Source: Planctomycetia bacterium
GTDB taxonomy: Bacteria > Planctomycetota > Phycisphaerae > Phycisphaerales > SM1A02
Assembly (NCBI GenBank): GCA_005799475.1
Contig: SYGQ01000167.1
Span: 1 to 28,967 of the forward strand
Length of the DNA stretch: 28,967 nucleotides
Direction of reading: 5' to 3'
Below the pieces are notes generated by a model. The model was not told where the DNA came from and did not search any database. It saw only the letters and a list, made by a program, of their open reading frames with translations. Every line of letters starts with the position of its first letter. Within the stretch, counting starts at the first letter, position 1. The position numbers and the translations under genes are program-made. Positions 7,600-14,600 of this stretch are shown here, piece by piece.

Positions 7600-9049
7600 G
7601 GGTCGGCGGCGCCGCGCCCAAGGGTCCCAACTCGCGCTCGAGCGCGTACGCGATACGAAGCAGCGTGGGCTCGGCGAACGCTTGGGCCTGGAGTTGCACG
7701 CCCACGGGGAGGGGGGAGCCTGAGGAGTAATCCAGCCCTGCGGGCAGCGAGATGCCGCAGATTCCCGCGATGTTCGTGTTCACCGTGTAGACATCGCACA
7801 TGTACATCGCGAGTGGATCCGTCACGCCGCCGATCGGGAACGCGGCGGTCGGCGAGGTCGGACCGAGGATCACATCACATGCAGCGAATGCCAAGTCGAA
7901 CTCCTGCTTGATGACTCGCCTGACCTGGAGCGCGCGTCGGTAGTAGGCGTCGTAGTAGCCGGCGCTGAGCACATAGGTCCCGAGCATGATGCGCCGTTGG
8001 ACTTCCGCTCCGAATCCTTCGGCGCGGCTCCGTGCGTAGAGCTCGAACAGGTCCCCGCCCATGGCGCGGTGTCCGTAGCGGATCCCGTCGAATCTCGCGA
8101 GGTTGCTTGAGGCTTCAGCGGGGGCGATCACATAGTAAGTTGAGATGCCGACATCGGTCATTGGAAGATCGATGTCGACGATCTTCGCACCCATTCCCTT
8201 GAGCAGGTCGACGGCCCGCTCAAGCGCCGCATCGACGGCGGCGGAGTTGCCCGTGCGGTACTGTCGGGGCAGCCCCACCCGCGGTGCGCGCGGCGCGTGA
8301 TCGATCGTGTCGCTAATGGCCTCGACCTCGCGCGACGCGCAGGTCGAGTCGTTCGCGTCGTCGCCAGCCATGACCTCGTACAGGAGCGCCGCATCGCGCA
8401 CGGAGCGCGTGAGCGGTCCAATCTGGTCGAGGCTGCTGCCGAAGGCCACGAGGCCATAGCGCGAGATGCGTCCATAGGTCGGCTTGAATCCCACGATCCC
8501 GCACAGCGACGCGGGCTGACGGATGGAGCCGCCGGTGTCGGAGCCGAGGGCGGCGCTGCACAGTGAGGCGCCCACCGCCGCGGCGCTTCCGCCCGAGCTT
8601 CCTCCGGGCACCCGTGTCGGGTCCCAGGGATTTCGTACCGCACCCCACGCGCAACGCTCGCAGGATGAGCCCATGGCAAACTCGTCGAGGTTGGTCTTGC
8701 CAATGATGATCGCCCCTTCGGCGGCCAGCCGCTCGATGGCCGTGGCATCGAAGGGCGAGCGGTAGTTCTCGAGGATTCTCGACGAGCAGGTGGTATGCCC
8801 TAGGCGCGTGGCGATGTTGTCCTTCACTGCGATGGGAACGCCGGCGAGCCGTCCAAGGAGCCGCCCAGACTTCCGTGCGCCGTCGACCTGCGACGCTGCC
8901 TCGCGCGCAGCATCCGCGAAAACCTCGTGAAACGCGTTGAGCGACGGATTGGATGCGTCGATGGCGGTGAGGTACCCGTTGACCGCTGACAGCGCGGAAC
9001 GAGATCCCGAGCGGATGCCATCGCGGAGCGCGACGAGGTCGCCACTCAC
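7583..9049 (-). CDS. gatA: Glutamyl-/aspartyl-tRNA(Gln/Asn) amidotransferase subunit A
   Basis: GatA is the amidase subunit of GatCAB, which converts misacylated Glu-tRNA(Gln) or Asp-tRNA(Asn) to the amidated form. The 488-residue protein carries the amidase-signature Ser-cisSer-Lys triad: K76 in AVKDN, S151 in GGSSGGS, and S175 in GSDTGGSIRQPA. The spacing matches known GatA proteins. The start is a GTG at 9049 that overlaps the gatC stop as GTGA, so the pair is translationally coupled. GatB is not in the window. The 3' end overlaps the convergent lipoprotein gene by 17 bp. Confidence 0.96.
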   Translation of the reverse strand: MSGDLVALRDGIRSGSRSALSAVNGYLTAIDASNPSLNAFHEVFADAAREAASQVDGARKSGRLLGRLAGVPIAVKDNIATRLGHTTCSSRILENYRSPFDATAIERLAAEGAIIIGKTNLDEFAMGSSCERCAWGAVRNPWDPTRVPGGSSGGSAAAVGASLCSAALGSDTGGSIRQPASLCGIVGFKPTYGRISRYGLVAFGSSLDQIGPLTRSVRDAALLYEVMAGDDANDSTCASREVEAISDTIDHAPRAPRVGLPRQYRTGNSAAVDAALERAVDLLKGMGAKIVDIDLPMTDVGISTYYVIAPAEASSNLARFDGIRYGHRAMGGDLFELYARSRAEGFGAEVQRRIMLGTYVLSAGYYDAYYRRALQVRRVIKQEFDLAFAACDVILGPTSPTAAFPIGGVTDPLAMYMCDVYTVNTNIAGICGISLPAGLDYSSGSPLPVGVQLQAQAFAEPTLLRIAYALERELGPLGAAPPTLTTAA

Positions 9050-9360
9050 GATGACTCGCCTCCGAGCACCTTGGGGACCGCAATGAACTCGCCCTCACGC
9101 GCTGGGGCGTTCAGGAGTGCGAGTTCACGAGACAAGGGCGGCGACTCGCTGTCCTCGCGGAGTCGGTTGCTCATGGCAAGCGGTCGCGCCATCGGTTCTA
9201 GACCCTCGACCGGCACATTCTGGAGGAGCGCAATGTGCCCGAGGATCGCAGCGAGTTCGTCGCGCATCGACGCCATCCGCGCTTCCGGGAGCGCGAGGCG
9301 GCTGAGTTTCGCAACATGCCGGACCTCATCGAGCGACAACGGAGGGCGTGTCTCGCTCAT
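9046..9360 (-). CDS. gatC: Glutamyl-/aspartyl-tRNA(Gln/Asn) amidotransferase subunit C
   Basis: This small GatCAB subunit stabilises GatA. The 104-residue product has the family's N-terminal pattern LDEVRHVAKLSRLAL, a central helix ending in GHIALLQ, and the C-terminal pattern REGEFIAVPKVL. It is first in a two-gene operon with gatA (GTGA overlap). The ATG at 9360 is chosen because the family signature begins about eight residues later. The open frame extends much further upstream but only as an antisense shadow of the ROK gene. The divergent ROK gene begins 52 bp away. Confidence 0.95.
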   Translation of the reverse strand: MSETRPPLSLDEVRHVAKLSRLALPEARMASMRDELAAILGHIALLQNVPVEGLEPMARPLAMSNRLREDSESPPLSRELALLNAPAREGEFIAVPKVLGGESS

Positions 9361-9399
9361 TGGCGGAGCGAGTCTAGCGTTGCCGATACGCTCAAGCGC

Positions 9400-9405
9400 A
9401 AGGAG
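9400..9405 (+). promoter_or_regulatory. Shine-Dalgarno site of the ROK kinase gene
   Basis: AAGGAG lies 7 nt before the ATG at 9413. It decides the start, because the open frame extends upstream to 9071 through gatC. Confidence 0.7.
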
Positions 9406-9412
9406 TGACACG

Positions 9413-10372
9413 ATGGGCAAGAAGGACCTTGGGCTGGTCGCGGGTGTGGACCTTGGCGGAACCAGTATCAGTGTCGGTATCGTCGATGGCGACGGGCGCA
9501 TCCGCGGCAGGCACAAGCGAAAGACGAAGGCAACGATGGGCCGCGATGCGGTTCTTGATCGCATCGCCGAGGCCGTCGAGCGAGCCTGCGAGGACGCCAA
9601 GTGCGGCCAATCCGATGTCGGCGCGGTCGGCATCGGGGCACCGAGTGCGATCGATGTCGAGGAAGGCATCATCATCAACGCGGGCAATCTTGGGTGGAAG
9701 GATGTGCCGCTGCGCGCGATCCTTGAGAAGCGTTTCGGAAAGCGAGTCATCGTCGACAACGATGTGAATGCGGCGGCTTGGGGCGAAGCGAGGGCCGGCG
9801 CTGCGAGGTCGTGGGCGGACATTCTGGCGGTCTGGGTCGGGACCGGAATCGGTGGCGGGCTTGTTCTAGGCGGCGAACTCTGGCGGGGTTCGTTTCATAC
9901 GGCGGGCGAGATCGGGCAGATGGTCTTGATGCCGAGGGGCGGTGTCGGTCGCCGAACGCTCGAAGAGCACTGCAGCCGCGTGGCGATGGTGCGCGCGATG
10001 GAGGCGCTGTGCGGGTTTCACCCTGAGAGTTCGATCACAGCAGCGCTTTCGCGGCGAGAGCCCGGCGAACTCCTCGGGAGCGGCGTGATTGCGTCGGCCT
10101 ACGCCGAAGGAGACGAACTCTGCCGGCGTGTCGTGGACGACGCGGCGGAACTCCTAGGGATCGCCATCGCGAACGCGGTGACCCTGCTCAGCGTGAAGGC
10201 GGTTGTCTTGGGCGGAGGCGTGGCCGAGGCGCTCGGCGAGCGATACGCCGAGCGAGTGCGAGAGTCATTCGAGGCGCATGTGTTCCCGTCGACGCTCCGG
10301 AAGTGCAAGTTCGTGCCCAGCGAACTCGGCGATGATGCTGGCATCGTGGGCGCAGCGCTCTTGGCCCGCTAA
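9413..10372 (+). CDS. ROK-family sugar kinase (glucokinase-like) lacking the zinc-cysteine motif
   Basis: The 319-residue protein has the ASKHA phosphate-1 motif GVDLGGTSISVGIV (11-24), the catalytic Asp in VDNDVNAAAWGE (D117), the phosphate-2 motif GTGIGGG (143-149) and the adenosine motif VVLGGGV near the C-terminus. These fit a cytoplasmic ROK hexokinase/glucokinase. The His of the ROK signature is kept (FHTAGEIGQ, H162). The following CxCGxxGCxE zinc motif is absent: the equivalent region reads RGGVGRRTLEEHCS. Substrate is therefore uncertain; glucose is the default guess. It stands alone, diverging from gatC and convergent with the Nif3-like gene. Confidence 0.87.
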   Translation: MGKKDLGLVAGVDLGGTSISVGIVDGDGRIRGRHKRKTKATMGRDAVLDRIAEAVERACEDAKCGQSDVGAVGIGAPSAIDVEEGIIINAGNLGWKDVPLRAILEKRFGKRVIVDNDVNAAAWGEARAGAARSWADILAVWVGTGIGGGLVLGGELWRGSFHTAGEIGQMVLMPRGGVGRRTLEEHCSRVAMVRAMEALCGFHPESSITAALSRREPGELLGSGVIASAYAEGDELCRRVVDDAAELLGIAIANAVTLLSVKAVVLGGGVAEALGERYAERVRESFEAHVFPSTLRKCKFVPSELGDDAGIVGAALLAR

Positions 10373-10470
10373 GGCGAACGCTGTCGTGCCTGCTGTTCTT
10401 CGTTGCCTCGAAGGCGATCGATCGGCGTCCTCACGGAGGCGAGATCATCGGCCTCGCGTCTTCGTGGAGC

Positions 10471-10484
10471 CGCACTAGAGTGCG
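10471..10484. terminator. Candidate hairpin over the stop codon of the Nif3-like gene
   Basis: CGCACT and AGTGCG are perfect inverted repeats separated by AG (in practice a 5-bp stem with a TAGA loop). The structure covers the minus-strand stop codon (10475-10477) and lies in the 102-bp gap between the convergent ROK and Nif3-like genes. No U-tract is present. Nothing else is evident in the gap. Confidence 0.25.
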
Positions 10485-11608
10485 ATGAGAGGGTGCATGT
10501 CGCGCTGTGAGATCGTGAACGACATGCGCGGGGTTGCGCGAGCAAGTCGCTCGGCGAGTCGTGGCAAGTACCCCCGCTCGGTGACGGTGTGCCCGGCGAG
10601 GATGAGCGTGCACCCACGGGCATTCGCCGCCAACTGCTCGTGGTGCCTCGCCTCTCCCGTGATGTAGAGCGTCGCCCCCGCATCGATCGCGGCGTCGCAG
10701 TAGGACATACCCGCGCCCGCGCAGAGCGCGACGACGCTGTGCTCAGTTGGCGCGCGCACGCCGACGGCGCACTCCAGGCGGGTCGTTCCCAGATGGCGCT
10801 TGAGTCGACGCGCGAACTCCGAAAGCGTCGCCGGCTGCGAGAGTTCGATCACCCGCCCTTGTCCATGGCGAGCGGACGGATGCGGCGCAAGGGCGTGGAC
10901 CTCGGTCGCCGGAGTCTCGTAGGGATGCGCCAAGCGCAATGCCGCGAGCGCGGCGGGCAGTGAGCGCTTGCCGCACACCATTTCGAGCCTCGCCTCACGA
11001 ACGCGCTCGAACGAGCCACGGCGACCCGCGCGCGGATGTGTTGACGAGCCACCGAAGAATGTGCCCTCGACCTGGGTCGCGACGGAGCACTGCGAATAGT
11101 CCCCGACTCGCCCAGCTCCGGCGACGGCCATCGCGCCACGAATGCGGTCGATGGCGTCCAGCGGTGCGAATGTGACAATCTTGAACGCCTCGGTGGCCGA
11201 GAGAGAGCTCGCCGGATCGAGTGGCCGTCGGGGGCCGTCGCCGACGCCGTCGGCGAGCCAGTCGTTGACGCCACCGTGCACAGCGTCCAGCGCCGTGTGT
11301 GGGGAGAGGAGCGCGATCGAATGGCGGATCGCATCATGGACGATGCTCCCTGTCGGACTTCCTGCGACGAGCCGCTTGAGGGGGTCAAAGATCGGCGGGT
11401 GGTACGCCACGATCGCATGGGCGCGAAGCTCCCGCGCCTCATCGAGGACATCGCGCGTGAGGTCGATGGTCAGGAGGACGCGCTGGCACGGGCTCTCCGG
11501 ATCCCCGGCGAGCAGGCCGACATTGTCCCATGCCGCCGCGAGCGTCGGGGGGGCGACGATCGCCATGGCGGCACTCAGTTCGCGGACGCGAAGGGGTCGT
11601 TTGGCCAT
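10475..11608 (-). CDS. Nif3-like dinuclear metal-centre protein (YbgI/YqfO family)
   Basis: The 377-residue length fits the long YqfO-type members, in which a PII-like insert splits the Nif3 domain. The start region AAWDNVGLLAGDP (about 25-37) is diagnostic. Likely metal ligands are H70 in AYHPPIF, D108 in HTALDAV, and the C-terminal His/Glu in GEARHHEQ. The first of the two usual histidines (HHP) is a tyrosine here, a variant I believe occurs in other family members. The family has been linked to GTP cyclohydrolase-like activity, but its role remains unsettled. The ATG at 11608 directly precedes the conserved domain. The gene is divergent from phoH with a 78-bp gap. Confidence 0.88.
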   Translation of the reverse strand: MAKRPLRVRELSAAMAIVAPPTLAAAWDNVGLLAGDPESPCQRVLLTIDLTRDVLDEARELRAHAIVAYHPPIFDPLKRLVAGSPTGSIVHDAIRHSIALLSPHTALDAVHGGVNDWLADGVGDGPRRPLDPASSLSATEAFKIVTFAPLDAIDRIRGAMAVAGAGRVGDYSQCSVATQVEGTFFGGSSTHPRAGRRGSFERVREARLEMVCGKRSLPAALAALRLAHPYETPATEVHALAPHPSARHGQGRVIELSQPATLSEFARRLKRHLGTTRLECAVGVRAPTEHSVVALCAGAGMSYCDAAIDAGATLYITGEARHHEQLAANARGCTLILAGHTVTERGYLPRLAERLARATPRMSFTISQRDMHPLIAL

Positions 11609-11686
11609 GGGGGGCACAGTACTTCGTCGAAGAAAACCCCGGAGTTGTCCGCACGGTGGAATCGCAAATCCTAAGATTGGGCATCC

Positions 11687-13147
11687 ATGATGAGCCGACC
11701 AGCCCACGGAGCGGGCTCCCCAAAGGCTGCGGCGAAGGCCGCGCCGTCGGTGGAGCGGGTTCGGAAGCACTTCGTACTGGACACGAACGTCCTGCTGCAC
11801 AATCCGCAGTCGATCTTCAAGTTCGAGGAGCATGAGGTTGTCATCCCGATCTCAGTGATCGAGGAGCTCGACAACTTCAAGAAGAACAACGACGAGAAGG
11901 GGCGCAACGCTCGGCAAGTCATCCGATCGCTCGATCGACTTCGGGGGATGGGCCACCTCTTCGAGGGCGTTGTGTGGAATGAGCAGGGCGGCTCCGTGCG
12001 AGTCATGCGCATCAAGCCCGCCGCGTCGTACGACTTGGACCTCGCTGTCATCGACAACCGGATCATTGGCGTCGCTCATGCCCTTCACGATGCGGGAGTC
12101 CGCACGATCTTTGTGTCGAAGGACATCAACGCGCGGGTCAAGTGTGATGCTATTGGCGTCGTCGCTGAGGACTTTGAGGCGGACCGCGTCGATGCCGACT
12201 GGTTGAGCACGGGGTTCATCACGAGCCGAGTGCCGCGCGAACTGATCGACGACCTCTACTCCGAGCGGCAACTTCCCATTGCGAGGCTCGAGGAGGTTCC
12301 CGGCGCCATCCCGACCCTCGAAGGGGGATCCGATCGCGGCGAGGAACACGCCGGCGTTGTCCCCAACCAGTTCATTTGCCTCGTCGACGAGAACGATCCG
12401 TCGCATACTGGGCTCGCACGACGGCTCGCTGACACGGGCCATCTCATCCCGATCACCGGGCCGAGGAAGCCGATCTACGGCGTCATTGCGCGCAATGTGC
12501 AGCAGACGATGGCCCTCGACATGCTGCTGGATGACGAAGTCAAACTCGTGACGCTCATCGGCCCCGCAGGGACAGGCAAGACGCTTCTGGCGATTGCCGC
12601 GGGGATGCACAAGGTCTTCAAGGAAGAGCGGTTTGACAAGTTGCTCGTGGCGAGGCCCATCATGCCGCTTGGCCGCGACATCGGCTACCTCCCGGGCGAC
12701 AAGGACGAGAAGCTGGCGATGTGGATGCAGCCGATCTTTGACAACATTGCGTACCTGCTCTCCACACGGGGCGGACACGGTTCGAGCGAGCCTGACAGTA
12801 AGTCGACCGAGCAGCGCATCGACCAACTCGTCGCGACGCGCAAGCTCGTGCTCGAGCCCATCACCTACATCCGGGGTCGGAGCATCCCGCATCAATTCAT
12901 CATCGTGGACGAGGCGCAAAACCTCTCTCCGCACGAGGTCAAGACCATCGTGTCTCGTGTCGGCGATGGCACGAAGATCGTGCTCTGCGGTGACATTGGA
13001 CAGATCGATAATCCGTACCTTGATGCGTCGAGCAACGGGCTCTCGCATTTGATCGAACGGATGAAGGGCCACCGCATCTCAGGGCATGTCACGCTGTCGA
13101 AGACGGAACGAAGCGAGCTGGCAAGCCTCGCGGCCGAGATGCTTTGA
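11687..13147 (+). CDS. PIN-domain/PhoH-family ATPase (PhoH2-type)
   Basis: The 486-residue protein fuses an N-terminal PIN RNase domain to a PhoH ATPase domain. The PIN part includes FVLDTNVLLHNP (D32) and the acidic pair in VIEELDNF (E59 and E60). The PhoH part has Walker A GPAGTGKT (292-299) and Walker B FIIVDEAQN (404-412). PhoH2 proteins of this architecture act as ATP-dependent RNA helicase/RNases in other bacteria, so a role in RNA turnover is the likely one. Start: ATG at 11687, immediately followed by a second ATG. The 3' end overlaps the convergent pabB by 59 bp. Confidence 0.93.
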   Translation: MMSRPAHGAGSPKAAAKAAPSVERVRKHFVLDTNVLLHNPQSIFKFEEHEVVIPISVIEELDNFKKNNDEKGRNARQVIRSLDRLRGMGHLFEGVVWNEQGGSVRVMRIKPAASYDLDLAVIDNRIIGVAHALHDAGVRTIFVSKDINARVKCDAIGVVAEDFEADRVDADWLSTGFITSRVPRELIDDLYSERQLPIARLEEVPGAIPTLEGGSDRGEEHAGVVPNQFICLVDENDPSHTGLARRLADTGHLIPITGPRKPIYGVIARNVQQTMALDMLLDDEVKLVTLIGPAGTGKTLLAIAAGMHKVFKEERFDKLLVARPIMPLGRDIGYLPGDKDEKLAMWMQPIFDNIAYLLSTRGGHGSSEPDSKSTEQRIDQLVATRKLVLEPITYIRGRSIPHQFIIVDEAQNLSPHEVKTIVSRVGDGTKIVLCGDIGQIDNPYLDASSNGLSHLIERMKGHRISGHVTLSKTERSELASLAAEML

Positions 13148-14543
13148 CATGTGACGACGCGGAGGCATCCTCGCCCGCCTCGAGGATCTTGCTCAGCACC
13201 TTCGTCTTGGCGATTGATTCTGCATACTCGTCTTCTGGGTCGCTCTCGGCGACGACCCCGCACCCAGCCCGGTACTCGATGCCCCAGCGGGCTCCCTGCG
13301 CGCGCGTGAGGAGCGCCGTGCGGATCGCCACGCTGAATTGGGCTGAGCCGCAACCACTGACGATGCCAATGGCGCCGCAGTAGGGGCCCCGCGTCTCTGC
13401 CTCAAGGTTCCCGATCACTTGCATCGCGCGGACCTTCGGGGCGCCGGTCACTGATCCGGGTGGGAAGGTGGCGCGCAGGAGTCCGTCGAGCCCCACGCTG
13501 TCGGCGAGCCTGCCGGAGACTTCGCCGACCGCCTGGAGCACCGTTGGATGCCGCTCGACGAGTCGCTCGCTCGACACTCGGACCGATCCGATGTCGCAGA
13601 CCCGGCCGAGGTCGTTGCGCATGAGGTCCATGATCATGTGAAGTTCGGCGGCGTCCTTCGCGCTCGCGAGGAGTGCCGACGAGGCGGCGCCGGCAGGTCG
13701 AGTCCCTTTCATGGGTCGCGTCACAACCTGGCGAGTGGCACCGTCGAGCGCGAGGAAACTCTCCGGGCTGAACGAGACGATGGAATGGTCATCGTCGAGT
13801 TCGAGGAGTGCGCCGTAGCGTGGACCGATCTCGTGCAGGGCCTCGACCGCGAAGGCGCGCGAGCGGCCCTCGATGGAAGCGACAAACGACTGCGAGATAT
13901 TGGCTTGAAAAATGTCGCCGTCCCTGATGAGCTCGATCGAGCGCGCGACCGCGTCCAAGTAGGCCGCCATCGGCAACGCATTGCGGAGCGAACCGCCATC
14001 GGCAGTCGACCACTCGCGCGGTTGGAGATCCGTACCCGATGACACCTGTGCGTCGACGCACTCGCGCACGGGAGGGGCGGCGGGATCTCCAACTTCCCAC
14101 CACTGCCGCAAGTCGTGCGAATAGACGAGTGCACGAGGCACATCACACACAACCGCGTCGGGCCAACCTCTCCCTCGAGCGGGCACAGCGTCGGGCGGCT
14201 GCGATTGGGCGCGCGGCTCAAGCAGCGCACCGCACTCGTAGCCGACGAAGCCGATCCATCCACCCGCGAATGGAAGGCGGATGCCGGCCAACGAAGCGAT
14301 GGCAGGCTCGGCGCCGTGCGCCGACTCCCGCAGCATGCGCAGAAGCGTGTCGGAGGCACCCGGCGCGTTGGCCTCGAGGCTCCGCACTGTGCCCCGGGGC
14401 GCGAGGATCGACCAGCGCTCATGTTTGCCCCCTCCCGAGCCGGAGGTGAGCGCGAGCAGCGGGGTGTCAGCATCCCATGCGCGCATCGCTTCGTGCACAC
14501 CAAATGTCCACGGCAGTGGATCGACTTCGGTACGGCGCGGCAT
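13089..14543 (-). CDS. pabB: Aminodeoxychorismate synthase component I
   Basis: PabB converts chorismate and ammonia to 4-amino-4-deoxychorismate for folate synthesis. The 484-residue protein has GWIGFVGYE (95-103), RDGDIFQANIS (207-217), RPMKGTRP (276-283) and the chorismate-enzyme signature GSVTGAPKV. Lysine K279 in the PMKGT position marks PabB, because anthranilate synthase (TrpE) has Ala there. It ends with an atypical tail of about 25 residues that overlaps the 3' end of phoH by 59 bp. No pabA or pabC lies next to it. It is divergent from ppdK with a 57-bp gap. Confidence 0.92.
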   Translation of the reverse strand: MPRRTEVDPLPWTFGVHEAMRAWDADTPLLALTSGSGGGKHERWSILAPRGTVRSLEANAPGASDTLLRMLRESAHGAEPAIASLAGIRLPFAGGWIGFVGYECGALLEPRAQSQPPDAVPARGRGWPDAVVCDVPRALVYSHDLRQWWEVGDPAAPPVRECVDAQVSSGTDLQPREWSTADGGSLRNALPMAAYLDAVARSIELIRDGDIFQANISQSFVASIEGRSRAFAVEALHEIGPRYGALLELDDDHSIVSFSPESFLALDGATRQVVTRPMKGTRPAGAASSALLASAKDAAELHMIMDLMRNDLGRVCDIGSVRVSSERLVERHPTVLQAVGEVSGRLADSVGLDGLLRATFPPGSVTGAPKVRAMQVIGNLEAETRGPYCGAIGIVSGCGSAQFSVAIRTALLTRAQGARWGIEYRAGCGVVAESDPEDEYAESIAKTKVLSKILEAGEDASASSHVKASRPRGLPARFVPSSTA

Positions 14544-14591
14544 CGGGTCATCGTAGAGCCGCTTCCGCGGGTAATCTGCGCGTCTTTCACT

Positions 14592-14595
14592 GGAG
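14592..14595 (+). promoter_or_regulatory. Shine-Dalgarno site of ppdK
   Basis: GGAG ends 5 nt before the ATG at 14601. It supports this start over the open extension to 14115, which is antisense to pabB. Confidence 0.55.
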
Positions 14596-14600
14596 AGTCC

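Noticed and set aside
9071..9412. N-terminal extension of the ROK gene
   Set aside because: It overlaps gatC on the other strand; AAGGAG precedes the ATG at 9413, and the DLGGT motif sits at the usual distance from it.
9361..9822. N-terminal extension of gatC
   Set aside because: Antisense to the ROK gene; GatC family length is about 100 residues from the ATG at 9360.
11645..11676. TTGTCC and a TAAGAT-like box before phoH as a promoter
   Set aside because: The spacing (about 21 bp) is too long for a sigma-70 promoter, and single-sequence matches are not reliable.
11852..13072. 406-codon minus-strand open frame inside phoH
   Set aside because: phoH has clear PIN and Walker motifs in its frame; the antisense product has no recognisable features.
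14115..14600. N-terminal extension of ppdK by 162 codons
   Set aside because: It is antisense to pabB, and a Shine-Dalgarno sequence precedes the ATG at 14601.
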